From Candidatus Bathyarchaeota archaeon (GTDB lineage: Archaea > Thermoproteota > Bathyarchaeia > 40CM-2-53-6 > RBG-13-38-9): a DNA stretch of 11,556 nt. The stretch lies in contig JAGTQO010000050.1 in the NCBI GenBank assembly GCA_018396565.1, positions 1 through 11,556 on the forward strand, read 5' to 3'. Every line of letters begins with the position of its first letter. Position 1 is the stretch's first letter. A program made the translations under genes and the position numbers. Shown here piece by piece: positions 5,975 to 11,477 of this stretch. The notes under the pieces are model-generated. The model was not told the origin of the DNA. It searched no databases and saw only the letters and a program-made list of their open reading frames with translations.

Positions 5975-6348
5975 CTAGGATCCTGCAAGCGGAATATGAA
6001 GATGTTCTGGCATTTTTGCGTTGTCATACTCTATGTTTGAAGGGCTTTGAGTTATTATTACTAGGCTCTCGCCCTCTTCCTCAAACGGGTTGCGAAATCC
6101 GTAGAATGCGAAGTATAACCGAAGTAAGGGTTTATGGGTAAGAGGAAAGGAGAATTCTCTCCTTCAATATCGCCCGAGTAAACTCCGTCCTCAATATTTG
6201 TTAAAGGATTTAAGGCGCAGCTCCAAGAAAAGGGGAATGACAGTAAGTACAGAACATCCCTTCAAAGCTTATCCTCCCACAATTCATCATACAACGTAAC
6301 CCATGGAGGGGAAGAGCCAAGCTTAAGTGATAGAGTTAATCTGTACAT
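5975..6348 (-). pseudogene. Degraded protein gene of unknown family
   Basis: From ATG 6348 the minus strand reads MYRLTLSLKLGSSPPWVTL, YDELWEDKL, then TGA at 6262-6264. The same frame continues as NPLTNIEDGVYSGDIEGENS, PFLLPINPYFG. A frameshift near 6115 leads into FYGFRNPFEEEGESLVIITQ, SPSNIEYDNAKMPEHLHIPL and a stop at 5975-5977. The pieces join into a plausible protein of about 120 residues with one nonsense change and one frameshift. I do not know the family. A TATA box shared with the divergent mntA gene lies about 60 bp upstream of the ATG. Confidence 0.5.
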
Positions 6349-6405
6349 AGCACTCCCGCAATTTCTATCCTATAGGCTGGTTTTGAGTCTGGTATTCTAA
6401 AAGCA

Positions 6406-6412
6406 TTTAAAT
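6406..6412. promoter_or_regulatory. TATA box for mntA-hepT
   Basis: CATTTAAATTTG carries a TTTAAAT core about 40 bp upstream of ATG 6449. Initiation about 25 bp downstream would leave a short leader containing the ribosome-binding site GAGAAGGTG (6435-6443). The near-palindromic box could also serve the divergent broken gene at 6348. Confidence 0.55.
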
Positions 6413-6448
6413 TTGAAAGATGCGATTCTCTTATGAGAAGGTGAAAAA

Positions 6449-6739
6449 ATGGGTAGGGAGGAAATTTATGGGAAGATTATTGAAGTACTGAAGAATCAAG
6501 GAGCGAAGAAAATAGCGGTCTTTGGGTCTTATGTAAGGGGGGAGGAAAGGGCTGGAAGCGATATAGACATTATTGTTGAGTTCTCGGAGAGGAAGAGCCT
6601 TCTTGAAATTGTGAGAATGGAAAGGGATCTATCCGAAGCCTTGGGAGTAAAGGTTGACCTACTGACAGAGAAATCGATAAGCCCATACTTAACGGACAGA
6701 ATAAGAAAGGAGTCGGAGTTAATCTATGAAGAAGGATGA
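6449..6739 (+). CDS. mntA: MNT-domain nucleotidyltransferase antitoxin (MntA)
   Basis: This 96-residue minimal nucleotidyltransferase carries the full GSX10DXD motif (GSYVRGEERAGSDID: G26, S27, D38, D40) and a third Asp, D70, in VKVDLLTE. In characterised MntA/HepT pairs this enzyme neutralises the HEPN toxin by transferring AMP units to a tyrosine near its active site (type VII toxin-antitoxin). The start is ATG 6449 with the GAGAAGGTG ribosome-binding site just upstream. The gene overlaps hepT by 14 bases, so the pair is translationally coupled. All catalytic residues are present, so it looks functional. Confidence 0.9.
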   Translation: MGREEIYGKIIEVLKNQGAKKIAVFGSYVRGEERAGSDIDIIVEFSERKSLLEIVRMERDLSEALGVKVDLLTEKSISPYLTDRIRKESELIYEEG

Positions 6740-7058
6740 CTCAGTGTACTTGAAGCACATTCTAGATGCTATATCAAGAATAGAAGAGTATACCAAGGAT
6801 ATAAGGTATGAAGAGTTTATTGGTAATCATCTCGTCCAAGATGGAGTAATAAGACAGCTAGAAATAATAGGTGAGGCAACGAAGAGGTTATCTAAAGAAT
6901 TCAAGGAAGAAAATCCTGAAATACCATGGGGGGATGCAGCTGGAATGAGGAATAAATTGATACACAATTATTTCGGTGTTGATTTGGACGCTGTCTGGGA
7001 TACAGTTAAGAAAGACATCCCTAAATTGAAAGACAAGTTAAAAAGTATAATTCAATGA
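6726..7058 (+). CDS. hepT: HEPN-domain RNase toxin (HepT, DUF86)
   Basis: This 110-residue all-helical protein carries the HEPN RNase motif RX4HXY as R75-NKLI-H80-N-Y82. That is the catalytic Arg/His pair and the tyrosine that MntA AMPylates in the Shewanella system. The preceding QLEIIGEATKRLSKEF segment and the following DLDAVWDTVKKDIPKL match the DUF86 family in order and length. ATG 6726 lies inside the end of mntA. The toxin is expected to cleave cellular RNA as a dimer when not modified. Confidence 0.92.
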   Translation: MKKDDSVYLKHILDAISRIEEYTKDIRYEEFIGNHLVQDGVIRQLEIIGEATKRLSKEFKEENPEIPWGDAAGMRNKLIHNYFGVDLDAVWDTVKKDIPKLKDKLKSIIQ

Positions 7059-7089
7059 TAATCGCTAATGCAAAAATCGCACATCTTCC

Positions 7090-7320
7090 TTAGATATAAT
7101 GAACCTTGAATCCTACCTCCCTACTCTTGATGCAATTTCGGCATGTTATCTCAAAGGCATCCGTCGCATATCCGAGCATGCTATTGCCCTTCAGGAAATT
7201 CTTGGAGCACGTTGGACAAGACTTCTTGTCGTTTATTTCTATCAAGCAATCCTTACAGCAAAGTTTACCGCGTACAATGCACTTTCCTCCAAAGTTGAAT
7301 GGAGTAACTAGTGTCCACAT
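7090..7320 (-). CDS. Small Cys-rich, zinc-ribbon-like protein
   Basis: The 76-residue frame starts at its only ATG (7320); an in-frame stop lies 18 bp upstream. Cysteines fall in CxxC spacing three times: C22-KD-C25 (with C21 and C14 before it), C35-PT-C38, and C60-RN-C63. This fits one or two zinc ribbons and makes the minus frame more credible than the two plus-strand frames over the same bases. Function is unknown; candidates are a nucleic-acid-binding or adapter protein. It runs convergent to hepT. Confidence 0.5.
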   Translation of the reverse strand: MWTLVTPFNFGGKCIVRGKLCCKDCLIEINDKKSCPTCSKNFLKGNSMLGYATDAFEITCRNCIKSREVGFKVHYI

Positions 7321-7363
7321 CCAGCGACTATGAACTTAAAAGGAATGCTTGAGAGAAGGTACT

Positions 7364-7453
7364 ATGGACGAAGAGACCAGCGACATGATTTGGTTCTTCG
7401 AGTTCATGCCCAGGTTTATGCGAAAGAAGAGAAAGCGACAAAATGCTTTTTAA
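7364..7453 (+). CDS. Possible 29-residue microprotein
   Basis: ATG 7364 has a good ribosome-binding site (GAGAAGGT, 7352-7359) four bases upstream. It encodes an acidic N-terminus, a hydrophobic/aromatic middle (MIWFFEFMPRFM) and a basic tail (RKKRKRQNAF). A longer frame overlaps it. Chance cannot be excluded. Confidence 0.25.
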   Translation: MDEETSDMIWFFEFMPRFMRKKRKRQNAF

Positions 7454-7645
7454 AGGTAAAAAGGAATGCGTTAGAGGAGCTTGTGAACCACCCCAAATCA
7501 TCGACATCCCAGAAGACCAAAACTAAAGTGATAAAAAACCCTAGTGTCTATCTTCTTTCCATTATTTCTTGTTGTGACCAATACTGCTTTATGATTAAGT
7601 AGCCGAGGCAAAAGACTCCCGTATAATAATGTTAAATCAGAATTA
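7454..7645. other. Gap with possible frameshifted tail of the small minus-strand gene
   Basis: There is no intact gene. On the minus strand, another frame than that of the gene at 7646-7795 reads LLNHKAVLVTTRNNGKKIDT within about 7530-7600. That could be the lost C-terminal half of the small gene after a frameshift at its stop. Confidence 0.25.
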
Positions 7646-7795
7646 TCAAACTCTTTTTCCATTTCTCTTTATCTTATTGCTGAGCCATATCACAAGGCTA
7701 TCGAGAGGCGTGTATCTAGCACTCCAACAACCTCTATTCTTTAGCTTACTTAGAATCATTGCCTTGATTTCTTTGTCTATGCTCAGAGGAAACAT
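7646..7795 (-). CDS. Small basic protein divergent from winged-helix gene, probably truncated
   Basis: This 49-residue frame starts at ATG 7795 (MFPLSIDKEIKAMILSKLK) and continues NRGCWSARYTPLDSLVIWLS, NKIKRNGKRV. The Lys-rich helix followed by W-x-A-R-Y-T-P-x-D-x-L resembles, from memory, a family of short archaeal proteins that pair a helix with a small C-terminal beta segment. If so, the C-terminal part is missing here and may persist out of frame in 7454-7645. It is divergent from the winged-helix gene, with a TATTTAAAT box between them about 30-40 bp upstream. It may be regulated by, or partner with, that protein. Confidence 0.45.
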   Translation of the reverse strand: MFPLSIDKEIKAMILSKLKNRGCWSARYTPLDSLVIWLSNKIKRNGKRV

Positions 7796-7825
7796 AGTAC
7801 ACTTTTAATACCATTAACGGTTAAG

Positions 7826-7834
7826 ATTTAAATA
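7826..7834. promoter_or_regulatory. TATA box for winged-helix copy 2, possibly bidirectional
   Basis: ATTTAAATA is centred about 28 bp before the ATG at 7858, the spacing for a leaderless archaeal mRNA. On the other strand the same near-palindrome (TATTTAAAT) lies about 35 bp before the small gene at 7795, giving a leader of fewer than ten bases. Confidence 0.5.
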
Positions 7835-7857
7835 CTTCTCTCCCTAACTGATTTTGT

Positions 7858-8208
7858 ATGTCAGAAGTTAAGTACAAGGATCTTGGGGAAACCCTCTTCG
7901 TAAAGATGTTCGGCTATTCACCTAAGCTTAGGATACTCGATATTTTCTTGGATAATCCATACTTCGACTTCAGCAAGAGCGAAGTTATAAGGGAATTGGG
8001 AATGAGCAAGCAGACTTTTTACAAGAACTTCAAAGATTTGGAAGAATTAGAAATAGTTAAACCTTCAAGGAACATAGGAAGAGCAACAATGTACAGGATA
8101 AATACAGAACACCCATTAGTGAAGAGGTTAAATGAAATGGTAGATGAGGTTTCATTGCAAATAGCGGAGAAAGAAGCTGAGAAGATGCGTGTTCCAGCAA
8201 AAACCTAA
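7858..8208 (+). CDS. Winged helix-turn-helix transcriptional regulator, copy 2 (intact)
   Basis: This is a 116-residue winged helix-turn-helix protein. It has an N-terminal beta/helical lead-in (KYKDLGETLFVKMFGYSPKL, RILDIFLDNPYFDF), a helix-turn-helix at about residues 40-62 (SKSEVIRELGMSKQTFYKNF), a wing at about 68-80 (PSRNIGRATMYRIN) and a C-terminal charged helix (VKRLNEMVDEVSLQIAEKEA) likely used for dimerisation. Such archaeal winged-helix proteins are DNA-binding regulators, often of their own divergent promoter. The leaderless-type start at ATG 7858 follows a TATA box. The gene is the intact counterpart of the pseudogene at 2641-2985, with a nearly identical 3' half. Confidence 0.8.
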   Translation: MSEVKYKDLGETLFVKMFGYSPKLRILDIFLDNPYFDFSKSEVIRELGMSKQTFYKNFKDLEELEIVKPSRNIGRATMYRINTEHPLVKRLNEMVDEVSLQIAEKEAEKMRVPAKT

Positions 8209-8230
8209 TTTTCCACATTCGCTTATCTCT
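8073..8230 (+). repeat. Near-identical repeat of winged-helix 3' half and flank, copy 2
   Basis: This matches about 2850-3006 through the stop codon and on to GCTTATCTCT. After 8230 the two loci part: copy 1 continues into the flank that here only resumes at about 9012. Confidence 0.8.
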
Positions 8231-8334
8231 ATTCATGCATCTGCCTGTATCTACAGTAAAAATATCTTGATTCCCAATCCTCCAAATTAAGCTACGTTTC
8301 GAGCGAGCGAAAACAATTGAGCCTTCATTCTTCG

Positions 8335-8403
8335 CGTTTTTTATCTCTGTTTTTATTTTTTCTTTTCTCTCTGTTTCTTCTTTCTATTTCTCTCGCTCTC
8401 ATA
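8335..8403 (+). other. Pyrimidine-rich tract
   Basis: About 70 bases are almost entirely T and C, with runs such as TTTTTTATCTCTG and TTTTTTCTTTTCTCTCTG. The minus strand reads as a short, extremely Lys/Arg/Glu-rich frame that looks compositional rather than coding. Several T-runs on the plus strand could act as archaeal U-tract terminators for the winged-helix transcript. Confidence 0.5.
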
Positions 8404-8429
8404 TCTACTAATCTTCATATTATATGTAG

Positions 8430-8465
8430 CACGAAGAGCGCGCCGAACACCGTGCGCCTTGCGTG
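8430..8465 (+). ncRNA. GC-rich hairpin, candidate structured RNA element
   Basis: CACG-AAG-a-GCGC pairs with GCGC-CTT-g-CGTG around a 12-base loop: eleven pairs with one bulge on each side. It stands out as a GC-rich island within a very AT-rich stretch, the compositional mark of structured RNAs in thermophiles. No known RNA class is recognised. Confidence 0.3.
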
Positions 8466-8481
8466 AGAAAAAATTTGCGAG

Positions 8482-8667
8482 TTATTTCTGGAAATTTGTT
8501 TGGTCTTCCGTCTTCTGAATAGATTTGTTCTCACATTTATCCACCCACAAATCAACAACTAAACCATATCTTTCACAAAAAGCTAAATCATTTTTCCAAA
8601 TAATTGACTAAGTATCATTACCATTATCGCTTCTGTATTCTTTGCATGCTGAACAGTAACTCTCACT
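8482..8667 (-). pseudogene. Broken zinc-finger-like protein
   Basis: The minus strand reads SESYCSACKEYRSDNGNDT, a TAG at 8608-8610, then SIIWKNDLAFCERYGLVVDL, WVDKCENKSIQKTEDQ and a stop at 8482-8484. Cysteines as C-x2-C followed by two later single cysteines suggest a zinc-binding fold. The protein-like character continues on both sides of the stop, so this looks like a gene with a nonsense change. No start codon is visible; an in-frame stop lies shortly upstream. The family is unknown. Confidence 0.45.
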
Positions 8668-9011
8668 GAAGAACCACAGAAACTAAGATTTGAAGTAAAA
8701 TAGTATGTGTTATCAATGCATGAGGGTTCTGTTATGGCAGTTTCAAAAACATATTAATTAACGTACGTATACAGAAGCGGATTATTGATCTGGGGAACAA
8801 GAACGAATGCAAGGACCAACTCACTTTGTTACAGGAATATTAATTCAAAAGCCTTGAGGAAAGTGCGGCGAAAGTGCGACATTTTGGTATCTTATCATTC
8901 AGTTCCCACTTTTCTAACTACTTTCGCTTTTATTAAGTATTGGAGAAAGTACAAAATTGAGTTGATTTTTCCATTCTTCCTCATTTTTATTGGGTTATTT
9001 TGCAACTTCTA

Positions 9012-9077
9012 GCTTATTCTCGTTTCAAATTCCCTTTTGGAAAGAGCAAGTTTTCCATAAACTCTTTTTCGGTTTAT
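9012..9077 (+). repeat. Downstream flank repeat, copy 2
   Basis: This is the counterpart of 3000-3061, sharing GGAAAGAGCAAGTTTTCCAT and flanking bases with a few substitutions and one-base indels. It marks the right-hand end of the duplicated winged-helix locus and roughly the border with the more GC-rich chromosome. Confidence 0.65.
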
Positions 9078-9121
9078 GGATTCATCTCACCCATCATGCT
9101 CTATCCTTAGGATTAAGTAAG

Positions 9122-9550
9122 CTAAGCCGCTGTTGCCTTTTCCCTTCTCTTCATCGCCACTACTACAAGCGCTATGGCTACCACAGCGATTACGGCAATG
9201 ATGGCGACGGTCATAGTATAGTCCGTTCTCCAGATTGCTGTTACAGTTTTTGGTCCATTCATCACAATGGTTACTGAAGCCATTGTAGCAGTCGAGTCGC
9301 CTGACCAGCGCTCGAATACGTACTTAATCCCAAGTGGACCTTCCACAGAAGTAGCTACGGAAAATCTTGCTTCTGAGCCGGCGTCGTACCAGACGGAGCC
9401 TTTGGGATCGCCGTAATCAGATTTAACAACTAGCTGGAACTGGACTTTGTCCTTAGCCGTATAGGAAGCTGGCCTTGCCACAGTTATCGTTCTTGAGGAG
9501 GATTTTTCCCCGTCACTCCATTGAACAAAGAGGTAGCGGGACATCCACGT
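9122..9550 (-). pseudogene. 5'-truncated surface protein with C-terminal membrane anchor
   Basis: This is the C-terminal part of an archaeal secreted or cell-surface protein. It has a beta-rich unit ending YLFVQWSDGEKSSSRTITV, a linker (SYTAKDKVQFQLVVKSDYG), and a second unit (IKYVFERWSGDSTATMASVT, VTAIW), both resembling repeats of the Listeria/Bacteroides type. A single C-terminal transmembrane helix follows (MTVAIIAVIAVVAIALVVVA) with a KRRE stop-transfer tail. The protein should display its repeats outside the cell, anchored at the C-terminus. There is no signal peptide: the frame runs on to 9595, but codons upstream of about 9550 look random, so the 5' part has been lost by a rearrangement next to the TrmB-like remnant. 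Confidence 0.7.
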
Positions 9551-9604
9551 GACAATGCGTACGTCGCAGTCTCTGATGAGAGCGACACAAGGCAAGGCGA
9601 GATA

Positions 9605-9809
9605 TTGAGTATGAGGTAGATCTGTTGCGTTTGATCAGAATGGCGCAGTAATAGTTGTGAATGGAAAGGTTGGTGAGAGGGGGATCGGGCTGATCTCATC
9701 TGCGCCCAACCTTGCAACCTGGCTTGATAATATCCTTACAGAGGTGATTCGGATGCCCTGCTATGGGTTAATGTGGGAACAACGAGGCATGATCTGGGGA
9801 ATTACTTAA
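9605..9809 (+). pseudogene. Frameshifted C-terminal remnant of a TrmB-like regulator
   Basis: Reading IEYEVDLL in one frame (to about 9629) then FDQNGAVIVVNGKVGERGIG, LISSAPNLATWLDNILTEV in the next gives a continuous protein-like sequence broken by one frameshift. The GxGLIxxxPxLAxWLxxIL pattern resembles the C-terminal sensor part of archaeal TrmB-family sugar-responsive repressors. The N-terminal DNA-binding domain is missing. It runs head-on into the truncated surface-protein gene. The stop at 9807-9809 overlaps the TATA box of the next gene. Confidence 0.4.
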
Positions 9810-9812
9810 ATA
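9805..9812 (+). promoter_or_regulatory. TATA box for the SHOCT/PepSY/OsmC cluster
   Basis: CTTAAATA lies about 40 bp upstream of ATG 9849. Initiation about 25 bp downstream would leave a leader of about 15 bases holding the GAGGAAAA ribosome-binding site (9838-9845). Confidence 0.5.
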
Positions 9813-9848
9813 GGATAAAGTGCCAAAACGTGTTACAGAGGAAAAGAT

Positions 9849-10202
9849 ATGAGTGATAGAAACAGCCCGTGGATCGTTCTTCTGGTAATCATTGTACTAG
9901 TTCTGTTCGCTGGACCGTTGATGCTTATGGGAGGCTGGTTTATGGGCCCCGGTATGATGGGACCGGGCATGATGGGCTACCGAGGATACGGCTACGGTTA
10001 CGGATTCAACTGGCTCGGCGCACTGGTTCAAATAATTCTAGTAATCATCTTTCTAGCCCTAATAGCATTCGGAATATACTACTTGGTGAGTTCGGGCAAA
10101 CCAGCACCCGGCGGCAGATCACTGGAGATCTTGAAGGAACGATACGCTAAGGGCGAGATATCAAAGGAAGAGTATGACCGGATGAAGCAGGATCTCTCCT
10201 AG
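9849..10202 (+). CDS. Two-TM membrane protein with C-terminal SHOCT domain
   Basis: This 117-residue protein has a first transmembrane helix at about 8-27, a Met/Gly/Tyr-rich loop at about 25-52 (MGPGMMGPGMMGYRGYGYG), a second helix at about 56-80, and a SHOCT domain at about 90-117 (LEILKERYAKGEISKEEYDR). SHOCT is a short C-terminal oligomerisation or linker module. The Met-rich loop would lie outside the membrane and could bind soft metals such as copper, but this is inference. The next gene follows after 12 bases, so they form an operon. Confidence 0.82.
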   Translation: MSDRNSPWIVLLVIIVLVLFAGPLMLMGGWFMGPGMMGPGMMGYRGYGYGYGFNWLGALVQIILVIIFLALIAFGIYYLVSSGKPAPGGRSLEILKERYAKGEISKEEYDRMKQDLS

Positions 10203-10214
10203 GAGGACCGACAG

Positions 10215-10994
10215 ATGAATAGACGGATCTTGCTCGGAGCAGCCCTTATCATAATAGGCGTCGTGGGCATAGTCACATTCTCGACAGTGCAGTGGGCGCC
10301 TACATATACGGGGCAAGTAACAACACCCTTTCCCGCACAGACAGCACCCTTCCCAGCATCTCCAACCCTGACCCCGGGACAATCCCCACCTTACCCATAC
10401 ATCCCAAGAAACATAGATGAGGCTGCTGAAGTAGCAAAGAACTACGTCGCATCCCTCGGATACACGGACCTTGCTGTCAAGGAGATCATGGAGTTCCAGT
10501 ACAACTACTACTTCATCACCTACGAGAAAAGCACAGGAATAGATGCCTTCGAGGGAATCATAGAGAAAGGAGTCGGACTGAGCGGAATAGGCGGAATGAT
10601 GGGTATAATCCATCCAGAACAAGGGCCTAACATGATGTGGAACACCAAGTACGGACATATGCTCGGCTGGGGCCCGATGGGCGGAGGCTATGGACCAGGA
10701 GGAATGATGGGAGGCATGATGGGCCGTGGATGGGGATACCAACCATATAGCGGAACACCTACAGCCGATATGCCAGTCACAAAAACAGACGCAAAGCAAC
10801 TAGCCCAAACCTACCTGAACTCATACCTGCCAGGCTCAACAGTAGAAGAGCCCGAAACCTTCTACGGATACTACACACTGCACGTCCTCATGGACGGCAA
10901 GATCTATGGAATGCTAAGCGTCAACGGCTACACCGGCCAGGTATGGTACCACACATGGCACGGTGCATTCATACGAGAGAAAGAGCTCGACTAG
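10215..10994 (+). CDS. Membrane-anchored Met/Gly-rich PepSY-like protein
   Basis: This 259-residue protein is exported and held by an N-terminal helix (residues about 5-22, preceded by NRR). A Pro/Thr-rich spacer (about 29-64) leads to a first PepSY-like unit (about 66-125, IDEAAEVAKNYVASLGY). A Gly/Met-rich middle follows (about 126-175, with GPNMMWNTKYGHM and GPGGMMGGMMGRGWG), then a second PepSY-like unit (about 187-253, TKTDAKQLAQTYLNSYLPG, YGMLSVNGYTGQVWYH). A strong AGGAGG ribosome-binding site (10202-10207) precedes ATG 10215. The shared Met/Gly-rich motifs and the tight spacing suggest it works with the SHOCT protein at the cell surface, possibly in metal handling (inference). Confidence 0.8.
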   Translation: MNRRILLGAALIIIGVVGIVTFSTVQWAPTYTGQVTTPFPAQTAPFPASPTLTPGQSPPYPYIPRNIDEAAEVAKNYVASLGYTDLAVKEIMEFQYNYYFITYEKSTGIDAFEGIIEKGVGLSGIGGMMGIIHPEQGPNMMWNTKYGHMLGWGPMGGGYGPGGMMGGMMGRGWGYQPYSGTPTADMPVTKTDAKQLAQTYLNSYLPGSTVEEPETFYGYYTLHVLMDGKIYGMLSVNGYTGQVWYHTWHGAFIREKELD

Positions 10995-11023
10995 GCAGCA
11001 ACATGCTCTGACATCACTAGGAA

Positions 11024-11477
11024 GTGGAGACAGTGAATAACATCAACCTTGAACAGATGAAGAAGTTCGCAGAAGCAGTAAAGAATGATCCAAAACAGGC
11101 GCTGAAGGAGAAAAGTGTGACTGGCGAATGGGCCTTCCAAGAGGGGAGACCCCAATTCACTGCAGAGATCCCATATCAGAAAGGCAGAGTCTCACTGAGC
11201 TGCGAGTTCTCCCCATTCTCAGGTGTATGGGGAACCAGCCCAGATCCTATACAATGCTGCTTATACGGGTTGGCCGCCTGCTTTGCAACAAATAAGAATG
11301 TCAAGTTAAGATCCCTGAAGGTGACTACGGAGAATAGATCTGAGGAAACAGATGGGTCTCTCCAGCGATCCAGTAATTCAGAAAGCTGGCTTGAAAATCA
11401 AAGTCGAGGCTGACGTCCCGCAGGTGACAATTGAGAAGTTGCTAGGTTACGGAGATCCGAGGAGGTTTTCACAATGA
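11024..11477 (+). pseudogene. OsmC-family peroxidase gene with deletion and frameshift
   Basis: From GTG 11024 (VETVNNINLEQMKKFAEAVK) the sequence follows a recognisable archaeal OsmC-like protein: EWAFQEGRPQFTAEIPY, then GVWGTSPDPIQCCLYGLAAC. After AACFA about ten residues of the core helix expected in the family seem to be missing before NVKLRSLKVTTEN. At about 11335 the frame shifts by one base: the original frame runs to a stop at 11411-11413, while the family-like sequence continues in the next frame (DLRKQMGLSSDPVIQKAGLK, IKVEADVPQVTIEKLL) to a TGA at 11475-11477. OsmC proteins reduce organic hydroperoxides with two cysteines; with the helix deleted this copy is probably dead. It is the last gene of the SHOCT/PepSY cluster. 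Confidence 0.72.

Larger units (their letters stand above)
8222..9011. mobile_element. About 790-bp segment inserted in the winged-helix downstream flank
   Basis: Relative to the locus at 2985-3061, the flank here is split. GCTTATCTCT ends at 8230 and GCTTATTCTCG resumes at 9012, so the segment is bounded by near-identical 9-10 bp, like a target duplication or a recombination crossover. I see no terminal inverted repeats and no transposase. Contents are a broken zinc-finger-like gene (8482-8667, minus), a pyrimidine tract, a GC-rich hairpin and short frames of doubtful status. Deletion from copy 1 is an equal alternative to insertion in copy 2. Confidence 0.45.

Noticed and set aside
5783..6141. 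Continuation of the integrase frame past 5782
   Set aside because: Similarity to the other integrase copies stops at 5782, the rest has no protein-like pattern, and the minus strand reads better there.
7099..7333. Two overlapping plus-strand frames
   Set aside because: Both lie over the Cys-rich minus-strand frame; neither has a ribosome-binding site or a recognisable motif.
7330..7602. Plus-strand 90-codon frame
   Set aside because: Low-complexity Lys/Ser content, no TATA box or family signature; part is better explained by the minus-strand tail at 7530-7600.
8785..9012. Plus-strand frame with a hydrophobic C-terminus
   Set aside because: No promoter or ribosome-binding site. The hydrophobicity comes from T-rich sequence. 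A 29-codon minus-strand frame (8895-8984) is equally plausible, so neither is claimed.
9484..9717. Minus-strand 77-codon frame
   Set aside because: Overlaps the surface-protein and TrmB-like remnants with no protein-like features of its own.
10161..10799. Long minus-strand frame of 212 codons
   Set aside because: Cys/His/Trp-rich antisense shadow of the PepSY-like gene, which has a signal anchor, a ribosome-binding site and operon context.
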